Shown here: in pieces, positions 21,250 through 34,375 of the stretch
Position numbering within the stretch: position 1 is the stretch's first letter
How the letters are laid out: each line of letters opens with the position of its first letter
Origin: Microcebus murinus
Taxonomy: Eukaryota > Chordata > Mammalia > Primates > Cheirogaleidae
DNA length: 64,000 bases
Direction: 5' to 3'
NCBI RefSeq assembly: GCF_040939455.1
Contig: NC_134136.1
Span: 74,476,001-74,540,000 of the forward strand
Notes under the pieces: generated by a model
Databases searched by the model: none
What the model was told of the DNA's origin: nothing
The model's input: only the letters and a program-made list of their open reading frames with translations
Made by a program: the position numbers and the translations under genes

Positions 21250-23150
21250 TTGGCTATCTGGATAGAGCAGTGGCTCATTAAGCAGGATAAATTAAAACAT
21301 TTTGTTGTAAACCAGCAGATCGAGGGGACTCGGACACCAGAATCCAATCAGTCAAATCAGTCTATTGATACCTGTGCAGGGGCTGTCACCACTCCATGCA
21401 AGGAGGGAGAAGCAGCCCGGAACAAAGCCTTTACAGTTTTCTTATACCCTAGGGGCTGGCAGCTATGCAAGCGAGCAATCACAGAAGCAGAACTTAGTGG
21501 TTAGTCACTAATCAAGCGAACAATGGAAAGGTACATTGAGGGACAAGGGACTTTTCCTGGAACAGGACCTCTCTACTCTTTTTGGGACCAGGCCTCCTCA
21601 ACTCCCTTCTCCCTCCTCTGGGAACTTCCTCTGTGAACTTTTTACATGGTTGGGACCTTTTACTAATAAAGAGCAAGACTGACTCCATTTTAGATCTACA
21701 GGAGCCATCTTTAGTCTATCTACTTCAATTTAAAGTCTCTTGTCCAGGACCAACTTAAAGTGGGACACATAGAACCTTCCCTGAGCCCATGGAACACTCC
21801 TGTATTTGTCATAATTAAAAGAAACAATAAGTGGCATTCACTACAGGACCTAAGAGCTCTTAATGCTATTATAGTCTCCATGGGACCTCTACAACCTGGT
21901 CTTCTCCAGCTGTCATTAATTTCAACAGATTGGCCTTCGATTGTAATTGATTTAAACATTGTTTTTTCTCCAATTCCTCTAGTGAAACAAGACCAAGAAA
22001 GATTTGCATTTTCTGTTCCCACTTATCATAATGCCCATCCGGTCGACAGGTATCACTGGAATGTCCTTTAAGGGATGTTAAATAGTCCCGCTATTTGTCA
22101 ATATTATGTTGACAAACATATAACGACCCCTTTCTTGGTGCCAGTTCCCATCCTCTATCATCTATCACTATATGTATGATGTATTAGCAGCTCCTACTCA
22201 AGCAGAATTATCATTATTTGCCCATGTACAAATGTATACTGCTGTCCATGGGCTGCAAGTTTCCCCAAAGTAGAACTTAGTCAACCCTGGCACTATCTTG
22301 GTTATCTAATTTTTTCTCGTTAACTGCAACCCCAACAAATAGCAAGTTCCTTGACTTCTACCCTGACACTACATTTGTTACAACAATGTTTGAGACATGT
22401 AAATTGGACATGTCCCACTTTAGGAATTACTAACTAACAAATACATCATCTTACTAATACATTAAAGGGTGATCCAGATCCATCTTCACCTCATTCACTA
22501 GCATCTCTGGCATTACAGTCATTCCACGCTATCAACAAAGCCCTTAATCACTGTCAACTGTCAGGCATAGATCCAGACAAACCCATTCTTTTATTTATCT
22601 TCAACATTCCCCCTATCTCCAACTGCTCTTACAGGCCAATTAACACCTCACATCCCTCCTTTGGAATGATTATTTCTACCTCACACTCCCTTGAAGAAAA
22701 CCTTTTTGCCCCTTCTAAATCTCTTTGCCCCTTTGATTATTAAGGGATGCTGCTGTACACTTGGATTATATCCACATGCTATATATCTCCCTATTCCTAA
22801 AAACTGCTTCAAAGCAACTTCACATAATCATTTACTTTGGCAATAAGCCCTTGCAAGTTATGTAGGTTCTCTTTCCTTCCATTACCCTTCCGACAAGCTT
22901 CTCTCCACTTTCTCCTTACTTCCTGCACAAACATTTACAAAACTCTCACCTACATCTCTTCCTGCCACCCAGATCATATTCATAGGTGACTCAGGATGAT
23001 CATCTAAAGCAGGAATTGCATGGAAAGATGGTGATATTATCCACCTCTGGCTTTACCTCTACTCAACAAGCAGGATTAGAGGCACTTATATTAGCTTTAA
23101 AAACATTTCCATGAGAACCCCTAAACATCACTTTCTCCTATTATGTATTC
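21250..23150 (+). pseudogene. Class II pol remnant: reverse transcriptase and RNase H region
   Basis: Scattered frames keep the RT order. IWIEQWLIKQDKL (about 21256) is followed by a sequence with no RT similarity. Then come GHIEPSLSPWNTPVFVIIK (21763 on), DLRALNAI and MGPLQPGLLQ, and a former LPQG site where a stop replaces two residues (about 22070). The YxDD box has decayed to YMYD (22169-22180), so the first catalytic Asp is gone. Beyond 22330 the thumb, connection and RNase H are badly frameshifted. It cannot encode an active polymerase. Confidence 0.8.
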
Positions 23151-23339
23151 TATTCCTTTCTTCATATTAAAAATGCTATAATTAAAGATATACCTAAGCA
23201 AACTTCAACAATTCCATGTTCTACAGCACTTATTAGATATCCAGTGACACCCCCTCTTCTTTTTCATATTCATGCTCATATCCATGTGTACCTCTGACAG
23301 AAGGAAATAGCACTCATTTCCTACCATGTATATTCCACT

Positions 23340-24110
23340 AATACCTTTAAAAATGCTGTAATGTTCCATCAGTTCTTTCACCAAAACACTTGAATGCTTA
23401 CTAAACAGTTTCCTGTTACCCAGAAACAAGTTCATCACATAACATGTGCCTGCTGAGCTTGTCAACCTGTATAAAGTGTGCCTTCAGGCACCTTCGATAT
23501 CTACATGTAATTGTTTACACTTACTCAGGAATGATGCATGCCACTCCCTTACTGGGTGCCATGTCTCCCACTTATTTGTTTAACTCCATCCTGATCTAGG
23601 GCTTCCTCATACTGTAAAGACTGATAATGGACCCTGTTACACCAGAGTTGCCTTTCAGAATACATTGCAGGACTGGAACATTCACCACATCACTGGCGTT
23701 TCACATAACCCTACTGGACAGACATTTGTTGAACAGAGCAACTGAACCTTAAATAATTATTTGGAAAAACAAAAGGGGGGAGTACCCTGCCCCTCCACAA
23801 CAAAAAATAGCAACAGCATTATATATCATTAATTTTTAAATTTTTGTCCAGTTTTCAGCTGCCATCCACCACGGTCCTTTATCATTACACCTCCCTTTCC
23901 AAATACCCACCCAAGCCTCGACAAAGCATGGGTGCAGTGATGGGACTCCCCGCGGGAACCTGGGATGGCCCTTTTGGTGTGTTAACATGGGGTAGAGGGT
24001 ATGTTTGTGTTCAAACTTCTACAGGTCCCAAGTGGTTCCCTTCCAGAGAAGTTCACCTACGTAATGAGCTAGATTTCACAAATGAAACGTCTCTCCCTCC
24101 AGCTGCTGCC
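23340..24110 (+). pseudogene. Class II integrase remnant
   Basis: The zinc-binding N-terminus is visible as VHHITCAC, stop, ACQ (about 23430-23465). KTDNGP of the catalytic core is at 23617-23634. The C-terminal domain has a GPFGVLTWGRGYVCV motif and WFPSREVHLRN (frame 23844-24302), characteristic of betaretroviral integrases. Stops separate the domains. The frame then continues into env. Confidence 0.82.
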
Positions 24111-24660
24111 AATGGGGGGAGGGTCCCGCTGCAACAGACACACAACACTATACTGGTGCCCAGGATCACTTGGGGTCAATTGAGACAACAAGAGACACAG
24201 GCCTCAGCTATGATAACACAATTGGGGACTCCTTCTACCCCAGGGAACACTTTTCTGGCGTATTTGGCTATTGTTGTCCATAATAGCAGTCAGGTACTCT
24301 GAGAGCTGCTTTGCAACCTTTTTCTCCTTTTATTTCTCCGAGGCAGTACAGCCACAGTTTACTGGGCTCATGTCTTAAACCTGCCTGTGTTTAAGCCCCT
24401 AATATGGTGGGACTCGGAGATCCCTCTGTCTACCAATGACTCAATATAGACTGGAGGAGTATGGTTACCTACATGTTCCTGGCAGAGAAATGAAACAGCC
24501 TGGCTTAATATCACAGAGTCAGTAGTTTATCATTCCTCTAATCCTTCTGTGAGTGTTACCAAATTATATAATGCAACATGATATATTCCCATGACCACCC
24601 CAAAATATCTGCATTATCAATCGGTCATGTTTGGTCTTGTCACTGTCTCTTTTATTTTCT
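24090..24660 (+). pseudogene. Class II env remnant (N-terminal part only)
   Basis: It follows the integrase C-terminus in frame and overlaps it, as env commonly does in class II elements. It keeps a signal-like hydrophobic stretch, a YWAHVLNLP block (about 24357) and potential N-glycosylation sites (NETAW, NITES). The rest of SU and most of TM are deleted, so it has no entry function. Confidence 0.65.
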
Positions 24661-24754
24661 AGGATAGATCTGCCAATTGATGTCCCAACACCATTATGAA
24701 AAGACTGGCTGACGCTTCCATCTCTTCTTCTACTCACACTCTAATTTTAAATAT

Positions 24755-24768
24755 ACAAAAAGGGGAAA
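24755..24768 (+). promoter_or_regulatory. Polypurine tract of class II provirus
   Basis: 'acaaaaaggggaaa' ends exactly at the TG of the 3' LTR. Confidence 0.85.
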
Positions 24769-25098
24769 TGTGGAGGCTGGGCCTAGAAGAAAGGAAGGAT
24801 GGAAAGAACGTGAGCAGGGTGAATGAAGGATCAGGCAAAAATGCCCGCCCAAAGCTGCTTGTTTGCTGTGTGCAAGGGTCAGCTGAAAACTGCCGACCTG
24901 TATGGAACTTAAAGAAATTAGCAAATGGCCTTGACCCTTTGCATGTGTCCTTGGAAATAAATAAGGGGAGACACTTAGCTGAGGAGGCCATTTTCTCCTT
25001 CATACTTTGGCCTCTCCCCTTCTCTCCAAACACTATGTGTTTCGAGTAGTTATTCATTCCTTTGCTACCAAGCTCAAGAGCTAAAAGCAGCCACAACA
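24769..25098 (+). repeat. 3' LTR of class II provirus
   Basis: TGTGGAGGC...CCACAACA, 330 bp, uninterrupted. It contains 'ggaaataaataagggg', which may serve as TATA-like or polyadenylation signal. It gives the empty-site sequence against which the split 5' LTR can be read. Confidence 0.92.
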
Positions 25099-28000
25099 GG
25101 AAAGGAAGAAGGCACTTTGACTTCAGGAAGCTCTTGGTAGTAGATGTGTCACCAGAGGGAACATACTTCAGTTTCCTCTGGGAGTTAATAGGTGGTGTGA
25201 ATGCCCCTGAGAGCTAGACAGAGTGGATTCATCTCTCCCCTAAACCACGAAGGAGAATCAGTGGGGCTTTTTTTCTGTATGGGTGTCTAGGAGAGGATTA
25301 AGCACTCCCTGACTCCTCTCCCCTTCCTTCTACAGTTTCCTGTATAACTTCACCGACTATTCTATGAATCTGGAGGGGAGGTGGGTATCTCTAGGAGAGA
25401 GGGTGAATGGCTAGGAGCCCAGAGGCTGTGGTGGGTGAACCTGAGGGTTTGCATCATCTCTCAGTCCTGAACACCAATGCCTTAATGTGCAGTACATGAA
25501 GGGCATCTTTGTCCTGCAGCAATGGAGGAGGGAGGACAGTGGGGAGTGTGAAGTCCAGGTCACTGTGAAAAAGGCTTGTGGCCCTTCCCAGGCTGATCAT
25601 CCCCAGGGGTGGGATGGAAGCTTTCTGGTGGAGGACTACATGTAGTAAGCCAGGGCTCTTTTCCCTCCAGGAGCTCAGGAGGAACTTGAGTCATCTGCCT
25701 TCCTCCCCTGCCTCCTGGTTCCCATGTGCTTGAAGTGCTCAATCTGTGGTTTGGAGCTGAGGTAAGTGATTCTGGAATAGGGGCTCTAATGCCTGGAAAC
25801 AGAAGGTTGCCTGGAGAGCCTTCCCTCCTTACTAGTTGTATTAAGACATATTTAAATGGACATCTTGCCCCACTGTGAAAGTCAGCAAGCAAAGATATCC
25901 TGCCCTGGAGAAGGAAAAGAAGTCTTATTCTCTCAGATTGTGCTCAGGTCAGGTGAGGGCACACTTTCTCCGGGTAAGATGGGAGAGGGAGAGAGGGGAG
26001 TGGGGTGGGCTTGGCCAGGTTTTGGATACCACTCACAGGCTGAAAGCAACAGCATGCTCTGTTGTCACAGTACAAGCAAGTTGAGCACAAAGTTGCCCAG
26101 GACACACAAAAGTGAGTAGCTGCCACTCTGTTCAATTTAATTGTTTTATTTCCCTCCCCATATTGTGTGAGGGAATGAGGGGAGGGGAGGCAGTTCAGTC
26201 CTAGTGAGAATGGAGAAATGCCATGTTGACTTTTCCATTGCTTTTGTGTTTTCTTGAGAGAGGAGGAGGAGAGAGAGAGAAAGAAGATACAAGCACAGGA
26301 CATGGAGAAAATCTATAATATACTTTGCAGCAGCCCTGTGTGTGTGGGCAGCAGGTAGTACATCTTACATCCCCGGGTTTAGAATGGGGAATGCTCCAAT
26401 TACCAAACTCAGGTGAGTTTCCTTATACCACATCAGGGGTTTCCTGGCCAACTGATGTTCATAAATTTTTACCGTCACTCTCCATACCTCCCCTAACTCT
26501 AGCCTCGCAGAAATGTTGTTGCAACCGGGAAAAATGAAATGGATCTGCTTTGGTGTCCTCACATGCCTCCAAGTCCAGCATGTGTTGACTGCTCATGGGG
26601 TCCACTCCCATGGTACGTGAGCTCTGAGCCACTCCCGTGGTTAGACAACCTGCTCAGGTTGTGCAGCTGGAAAGGAACAGCACAGAGACTCAGAGCAAGG
26701 CCACTGTCCCTATGATCCGTGTTCTCTTAGTGCCTATGCTTTATGGATTCTCAAGGTGAAGCCTGGCAGGAAGAGAGAGGGAGATACAAATCCTGGAGCC
26801 TTCATGTTACAGAACTGCCTTCCTGGGACCTCAGTCAGCTGATAGAAGCCATTTGAAACTTAAGATTGCCTAAATGGTATGAGTGGGGCAGACTGGTGGC
26901 CTGGGATAGTTGGAGGAGCCTCAGCAGCCCCAGTGGATAAGCCTTGGTGTCTCCAAAGAACTGTGCACGTAATCCAGTGTCATAAAATATTTGTTGAGGT
27001 CAGAGCTAAAAAGGCTTTAAAATATCATCCTGACTATTGCATACCTGTGCTTGGTCCATTGTGATGTGGCCTCTTTCAGTGACTTCTGCTGGTTCTGGGT
27101 TTAGGATATCAAATTCCTTACTTCCTGTTACAGGCAGAGTTTCCAACCAGAAGTGTTATCTGAGAATGGTGTCATGACATTAACTTGGGAAGCAGGTAAA
27201 GGGCAGTTGATTCTGAGGGTGGAAGGATGTGAGGCTTGAGCATGCCAATGTAGAGTGCATAGCTTCCTTATCCCAGCCACATATGTTTCATCATCTTAAA
27301 AAGTAGCATGTACACATTATCCTTCCACCAAAATCATTAGTTTGCAATAGTATTTAATGCTATTTTGTGATTATAAATGCTTCATTTATCCACGATTGAG
27401 GTAATTTAGGAATTCTTAGTATTTGGTAGGGGAGCTACCTTCTGGGCATTTTTGATGCCCTTTACTTAAGTGCTTTAGGAATAGTTTCCTCCAGAGGCAG
27501 TCCAGGCATTTGGAGGACTTGAAAATCCCCATGGGGTTTATTTCCATTTTTGATGTGACCATGGACAGTCGGTCTTAGGGGGAGGCATGCCTCATAGGCC
27601 AGGTCTGCTTACACACTGTGAAAAGCCCACACAGGTTCTTTAATGTTTCTTAGAGGTGTTCTAGGCTAGTGCCCAGCAATGGTTGACATGAGAGGGGCAT
27701 CTATGTCCATTACAGGTGCCTTTGCCCATTCACAGGAATTTGATTCGGGCCTATAATGTGCAGTACTGAGATCATGATGCAGATGTAAACCTGATAAACA
27801 CTGGGATCTTGGGTTCAAGGCATTTGCACCCAGATAGGGGAGGAGGAGGCTGGTATATGCCAGGTGAAATGAAAGGAAAACATGGCAGAGAAGGGCTCAT
27901 GCGGATGGGGATCCTCAGGCTTAAGACCCAGGCTTCTCAACAAGGTGAAATGAAAATCACTATCACTCTGTCTTAGCTTGCCCAGTTCCACTTGGGTAAA

Positions 28001-29490
28001 ATTGGTCCTTGTCCTTCCTCGCCACACACAGTGGACACTGTGCTTGGCTCATCACTATTTAATATAATGCCCCCCAAGTGGTAGGGGCAGTGTGTCTTAT
28101 ATGACAGGGTTTCTGAGTTGCAGTGAGAAATGGTCATCTTGGGGCAGCTCTGAGAGGGCCTCTCACCCTTCTTGCTCAGACCTAGGAGGGGTACCACTGG
28201 AAGAATCAACAGGTGAGGAGAGAGATTGGTCCCTATATGGACAATAGGAGGAACAGCTGGGAGGAACAAAGGCCTTATCTGGAGGAAGGGGTTGGTCAGT
28301 GATGGGCTCTGTTTGGCCAGTTTTCCTCTGATACTCATCTCATCTGCTCCTGATTCCCAACCTCCCATGACAAATTCCCAGGCATTTCCATGGTGCTGGC
28401 AGTCACTGTTCATCTCCACCTTCCAGCTGACTTTCTGAGGCAGCTGGTAAGAGTGGGACAAGGGGTGGGAAGAGAAGGACACATTGGATTTCCGCCACCT
28501 TGTCTCCTTGTCTCCCCCTGAGGGGTTCAGGGCAGGGGTGGGTGGCAGTTTAGCAGGCTGGGCTGGGGGATGAAGGCAGGTGTGGTACCCTTAATGTCCT
28601 GGGACCTCCTGATTCCCATGACTAGCATGGCAGCAACATGTTCTTATTACTCATTTCTGACTCTCCTTCCATTCTTTTCCTTCCCATGCCTTTAAGAAGT
28701 CTCTGCTTTCAAACATCCCCCTCTGATGCAGGCTGTGTGGATTAGATATTTAGGAGCTGCCAGGCAGTTGCAGCAGGTTTCAAGTCAGGCAGTTTAAGAT
28801 CTTCTAAAATCCATCCACACTCCAAATCTTGTCAATAAAAGGAACCCTGACATTTGTGGTTAAGTATGTTAGCTGTAGTTGCTTTGGTCTTTCCTACCCA
28901 TCATGGCCACTGAAGGCAGGGAGATATTGGATCAGATGAAGAATCTCCTCTCTAAGCCCAAAATGGGTCCCCATGAACGAACAACTCCGTATTTTCAAGC
29001 ACGCATCTGTAAAGCATGTCAAGAGTCTAGCAATGTTTTGTCAGCAAACCACCTAGGATCCTTCCAAGTCTAAGAAAAAGTATAGTAAAAGTGCAACATG
29101 CCACTTACATCAGTAATTGTGTTAAAGGCAAAAGAAAATTCTTAGTAACCCTTGATATTCGTTGGAGAGCCCCTACCATTTAACACTGCAACCTGTGAGG
29201 CTTAACCTTAAAAATTACAACAAAAATATATAAGGTAAAGGAAAATCAAAATACTCCATAGTGGTTGGGTGTGTTGTAATAATAATGACTCCCAATGAAT
29301 CATATGCCACTGTGAACATACCCTTTTGCAGTGGGACTATTTTTCCATTCAGAGTTTGAATTGATTGCCCCACGTGGTGGCCCTACGTTGGCTTTGTTAC
29401 TTTTGATCGATAAAATGTTTCAGATGTGACATTGCTAACCTTCCTAGGCTGAGCCTTAAGATGCTTTGCAGTTTCTGCTTTTGCCTTTTT
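25099..29490. other. Longest repeat-poor interval; no intact gene
   Basis: GC is higher than in the flanks and no L1, Alu or LTR is recognised. At 25334-25385 a pyrimidine tract with AG precedes residues FLYNFTDYSMNLEG and a GTGGGT. At 25460-25585 an AG is followed by a frame with WRREDSGECEVQVTV, resembling the D-x-G-x-C/Y end of an Ig-like V domain. These could be relic exons, but stops, short lengths and missing context prevent a call. Other open frames here (27973-28482 -, 25560-25892 -) look random. Confidence 0.35.
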
Positions 29491-29494
29491 GGGT

Positions 29495-29755
29495 TCTTGA
29501 GCTCACCACATTGTGAAGAAAGCAGCAATGAAATACCAGATGGAGGGAGAGGCCCAGCCTAGTTGTCCCTGCCATTCCAGCAGGAACCCAATACCCATGA
29601 GAAGCAATTTTGGTTTGTCCCAGATTAGCTGTCTGCAGTCACATGAGTGAGCCCAGTATAAGAAACTCCCAATAAACTCATGGAATCATGAAAAATAATG
29701 AATCACTCTTGTTTTAAGGCACCGAGGTTCAGGATGAGATGCAGCTATTCTGGGT
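29495..29755 (+). mobile_element. MaLR-like LTR 3' end, degraded
   Basis: 'cacatgagtgagcccagt', 'ataaactcatggaatcatga' and 'gttttaaggcaccgaggtt' resemble the ends of MaLR LTRs. Tentative. Confidence 0.4.
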
Positions 29756-29916
29756 TGAGTATCAGCTTCAGTAGTCCTTAGTCTTACAGGTAACCCTAAG
29801 ATCAGACCACATATATAACTTCTCTAAGCTTCATTCTTTATATACAAACTTGCAGTAAAAGTAAGTACTGCCATCTTAGGCTATTTAGTAGATTAGATTA
29901 GACAATACATGTGTTC

Positions 29917-32690
29917 GTTTTTTTTTGTTGTTGTTGTTTTTCTTTCCATTTTCTTTATTTCAGCATATTACAGGGTTACAAATGTTTAGGTTACGTATAT
30001 TGCCCTTGTCCTACCTGAGTCATAACTTCAAGCATGTCCATCCACAAGACGGTGCACACAGCACCCCTTAGGTGTGTATATACCCATGCCCTGCTCCTGC
30101 CTTCCCTGCTCCCCCTCCCATCTGCCCGATACCTAATGGATGGTACCACTATATGTATACTTAAGTGTTGATCAGTTAATCCCAATTTGATGGTGAGTAC
30201 ATGTGGTGTTTATTTTTCCATTCTTGGGATACTTCACTTAGTAGAATGGATTCCAGCTATATCCAGGAAAATATAAGAGGTGCTAGATCACCTCTGTCTC
30301 TAATAGCTGAATAGTACTCCACGGTATACATATACCACATTTTATTAATCCACTCATGTATGGATGGGCACTTGGGTTGTTTCCATATCTTTGCCATTGT
30401 GAATTGTACTGCTATAAACATTTGAGTGAAGATGTTTTTTTATAGAATATCTTTTGTTTTTGTGGGTAGATGCTCAGTAATTGGATTGCTAGATCAAATG
30501 GTAGATCTAGTTGTGTCTCTTTGAGGTATCTCCATATTGCTTTCTACAGAGGTTGTACTAGTTTGCAGTCCTACCAGCAGTGTACGAGTCTCTCCTGTCT
30601 CTCTGCATCCATGCCAACATTTATTGTTTTGGGACGTTTTGATAAAGGCCTTTCTCACTGGAGTTAAGTGATATCTCATTGTGGTTTTGATTTGCATTTC
30701 CCTGATGATTAGAGATATTGAGCATTTTTTCATATGTTTGTTGGCCATTCTTCTGTCTTCTTTAGAAAGTTTCTGTTCATGTCCTCTGCCCACTTTTTGA
30801 CAGTGTTGTTTGATTTTTTTCTTGCTGATTTTCTTGAGTTCTATAAAGATTCTAGTTAACAGCCCTTTATTGGATGTGTAACATGTATTTTTTTCACATT
30901 CTGTAGGTTTTCTGTTTGCTTTCGTGATAATTTCCTTGACAATGCAGAAGCTTTTAAATTTTATCAAATACCATTTATTTATTTTGTTGTTGTTGTGATT
31001 GCATTTGGGGTTGTCTTCATAAATTATATGCCTAGGCCAATGTCTGTAAGTGTGTTTCCCACATTTTCTTCTAGAGTTCTTACAGTTTCATGCCGTAGGT
31101 TAAGTATGTTATCTACCATGAGTTGATTTTTGTGAGAGGTGAAAGGTGTGGATCCTGTTTCACTCTTCTATATGTGGCTACCCAGTTTTCCCAGCACAAG
31201 AGGTGTTAGGTCACCTATTTATTTATTTCCCAATAAATAAATCCTTATTTATTAAATAAGGATTCTTTTCCCCAGTGTATGTTTTTGTCTGCTTTGTCAA
31301 AGATCACTTGGCTATATGAGGACAGTTTTATATCTGGGTTCTCAGTTCTGTTCCATTGGTCTATGTCTCTGAGGTTTTCGTTACTACAGCCTTGTAGTAG
31401 AGCTTGAAGTCTGGTAAATTGATGCCTACCAATTTGTTCTTTTTGCTTAAGATTGCCTTGACTATATGGGGTCTTCTCTAGTTCCATATGAAGCATAGAA
31501 TTATTTTTCTAGACCTGCTAAAAATGATATTGGTATTTTAATAGGAATTGCATTGAATCTGTAGACCACTTTGGGTAGTATAGACATTTTAACAATGTTG
31601 ATTCTGCCAACCCATGGCGCATGGTATGGTTTTCCACTGTTTATGTCCTCTGCTATTTCCTTCTTCAGTGTTCCATAGTGCACCCTATAGAGGTCTTTTC
31701 ACCTCCCTAGTTAAATATATTCCTAGGTACTTTAATTTCCTTGTTGCTATTGTGGAAGATATTGAGTCTTTGATATGATTCTTACTTTGATTCTTGTTGG
31801 TGTAGTGGAATGCTACTGATTTCTGTACATTGATTTTGTAACCTATGATTTTGCTGTATTTATCCATTCCAATAGTCTCATGGCAGAATATTTAAGGTTT
31901 TATAGATATAAAATCATATTATCAGCAAAGAGAGATACTTTGACCTCTTCTGCCCCATTTAGATGCCCTTGATTTGTTTCTCTTGTCTTATTGCTCTGGC
32001 TAAGACTTCCAGTACTATGTTGAATATAAGCAGTGATAAGAAGGCAACCTTGTCTGATTCCAGTTCTAAGTAGGAATGCTTTCAATTTTTCCCCATTCAG
32101 GATGATGGCTATGGATTTGTCACGTAAGATTTGTATCTTACTTTAAGGTAAGCCCCATCTATGCCTATTTTGTTAAGAGTTCTTATGATGAAAGGGTGTT
32201 GAATATTGTCGAATGTTTTTTTTTTTCTACATTTTTTGAGGGGATCATATGGTATTTGTTTTTGCTTCTGTTTATGTGGTGAATTACATTTATAGATTCA
32301 CATATGTTGAACCATTTCTTCATCTCTGGTATGCAGCCCACTTGATCGTGATGGATTATTTTTTTGATGAGCACCTGAATTCGGTTTGCTAGGATTTTGT
32401 TGAGAATTTTTGAATCATCTATATTCATAAGAGATATTACTCTGTAGTTTTCTTTTTTTTGTTGCATCCTTTCCTGGTTAAGGTATCAGGGTGATGTTGG
32501 CTTCATAAAATGTGTTAGGTAGAATCCTTCTTTCTCATTGTTGTGGAATAATTACTGCAGAATAGGCACCAGTTCTTCTTCATAGCTGTAGTAAAATTCA
32601 GGTTGAAACAATCTTGTCTAGGACTTTTCCTTCTTGAAGGCTTATTATTTATCAGTTTTGGGAGTTGATATTGGTTGGTTCAAGTATTCT
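29917..32690 (-). mobile_element. L1, 5'-truncated, reverse orientation
   Basis: Poly(T) at 29917-29944 marks the 3' end, followed by the reverse 3'UTR and then ORF2 read on the minus strand up to the RT N-terminus near 32690. Recognisable minus frames: 30967-30494 (C-terminal), 31496-31245, 31867-31685 (RT thumb side), 32085-31900 with TGIRQGC and LFADNM, and 32467-32183. Frameshifts between these frames make it inactive. Its 5' edge abuts another, opposite L1 tail at 32694. Confidence 0.92.
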
Positions 32691-32693
32691 ATA

Positions 32694-33150
32694 AAATTTT
32701 ATAAAAAGACACTTTGCACTAGAATGTTTTTTAGCACAATTGACAATTCCAAAGATGTGGAAACAACCCAAGTGCCCATCAATACATGAGTGGATTAATA
32801 AAATGTGGTCTAGGTATGCCGTGGGGTACTATTCAGCTTTAAGAAACAATGGTGATATAGCACCTCTTGTATTTTCCTGGATAGAGCTGGAACCCATTCG
32901 ACTAAGTGAAGTATCTTAAGAATGGAAAATCAAACACCACATGTACTCACCAGCAAGTTGGTATTAACAGATCAACACCTAAGTGAACATATAGAAATAA
33001 CATTTATTGCGTGTTGGGCAGGTGGGAGGGGGAGGAGGGGCTGAGTATATACAAAAACACACTTGAAGCTCTGACTCAAGGGGGAAGGGGGGCCATGGGT
33101 AATATACATAACCTTAACATTTGTACCCCCATAATATGCTGAAATGAAAA
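32694..33150 (+). mobile_element. L1 3' end, 5'-truncated
   Basis: ORF2 C-terminus and 3'UTR with the rare variant 'gtggtctaggtatgcc' and an internally shortened 3'UTR ('tatacaaaaacacacttgaa'). The same peculiarities occur in the L1 end at 45575-45945. Confidence 0.9.
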
Positions 33151-34129
33151 AAGAAATAAAATAATAATGTAATATAAATGGCATCATGCAAGTATAGAAA
33201 CTTTTGGGACTGTTTTCTTTCATTCAGCAATATGCCTTTGAAACTAATGTAATTGCTGTATGTATCAGTGATACATTTCTTTTTGTTGTGGAATAGCATT
33301 CCAATGAATGGGTGTGCCATACTCATTGAAGGAAATTTCAGTTGTTTTTAGTTTTTTCCCTTGCACATAAAGTTATCTAAAGAATACATGCAAATAGCAA
33401 GCTAGCACATAAAAATGTACATTCAAATAGCAAGTAAGCTCATAAAAATCAGTTATTATGGAATTATAAGTTACAACTTTAACGATATAGCACTTTACTC
33501 CCACTAGGATAGCTAAAATTAAAAAGGCTAAATATACTAAGTGTTGTTAAGGATGTGGAGGAACAGGAAATATGAAAATGTAAAATAGTACAACTACTAT
33601 TTGGAAAGAGATGTGCAGTTTCTTTAAAAGCTAAACATAAATGTCCCATATGATTTTGCCGTTCCAATACAAACATCCAAACAGAAACTTATACATCAAT
33701 GTTTACAGTAGCATTATTCATATTAGCAAAAATCTTGAAACAACCCAAATGTCCATCAACAGGTATTTGGATGAACAAATCATGGCATATACTGAAAGCC
33801 ACTCAGCTGTACAACTATTTGAATCATTGATACATGTAATAACTTAAATGTTTCTCAAAATAATTATAATTATAAAAAAGCAAGACAAAAGAGTATATAC
33901 TATTTTTTTTCTGGAGACAAAAGCATAACAAATAGCAGTTGCCAAGGCAAACATACTGATCAAGAGGAATCACCTTGTAGAGGTAGGCAAAAGGAAATAC
34001 TACATTTTCTAACATAAGCATATACAATGTATAACTGCTTCTCAATCTCTGTAGGGGCCTGAGTATGAAAAGGGTTACTCAAGAAAAATAAGGAATAAAT
34101 AAATCCAGTACAAAATATTCTCATTTTCA
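32790..34129 (+). repeat. Local segmental duplication, copy A
   Basis: Matches 45575-46904 nearly base for base, including non-L1-tail sequence ('aatggcatcatgcaagtatagaa', 'aggcaaaggaaatac'-type blocks, 'cagtacaaaatattctcattttca'). Homology ends sharply at 34129 / 46904. The left edge lies within L1 ORF2. Confidence 0.92.
33160..34129 (+). mobile_element. Old L1M pieces inside duplication copy A
   Basis: 33165-33400 resembles an L1M 3' region ('tataaatggcatcatgcaa', 'tattccaatgaat'). 33470-34080 resembles an older L1 ORF2 C-terminus ('aaacaacccaaatgtccatc', 'catggcatatactgaaagcc'). A local near-repeat of about 33 bases, each copy containing 'caaatagcaag', lies at 33389-33455. Confidence 0.65.
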
Positions 34130-34375
34130 ACACCTCACGTACTTGGTAATAAATTGTAACTAATCAGTCAACACCTGCACGCACTTATGGAAGTAAAAGT
34201 CAGTGGAAATCAAGCAGGTGTGTGTGGAGGGTGTAGGGGATGGGTGAATTCATACCTAATGGGTAATATGTATGCCATATGAATGATGGGCCCCCTTTTA
34301 ACTTTGTTTCAAACTGTACAAAAGCAATACATATAACCAAAACATTTGTACCCCAGTAATTTTCTGAAATTAAAA
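34130..34375 (+). mobile_element. Old L1 3'UTR fragment
   Basis: 'taactaatcagtcaacacctg', 'gggatgggtgaattcatacctaatgggt'-type text and the ending 'tttgtaccccagtaattttctgaaatt' mark an older L1 3' end. Confidence 0.7.

Noticed and set aside
23844..24302. 152-aa open frame considered as a possible domesticated env or integrase gene
   Set aside because: It spans the integrase C-terminus and env start of a decayed class II provirus, with stops immediately before and after; openness over 450 bases is not evidence of selection.
27973..28482. 169-aa minus-strand frame in the repeat-poor interval
   Set aside because: No recognisable motif and no splice or regulatory context; length alone is not convincing in GC-moderate DNA.
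32640..32720. Opposite L1 pieces meeting at 32690 read as a third twin-primed insertion
   Set aside because: Both pieces contain their own 3'UTR and tail, so they are two separate L1 ends, not one inverted insertion; the joint may instead reflect the local duplication.
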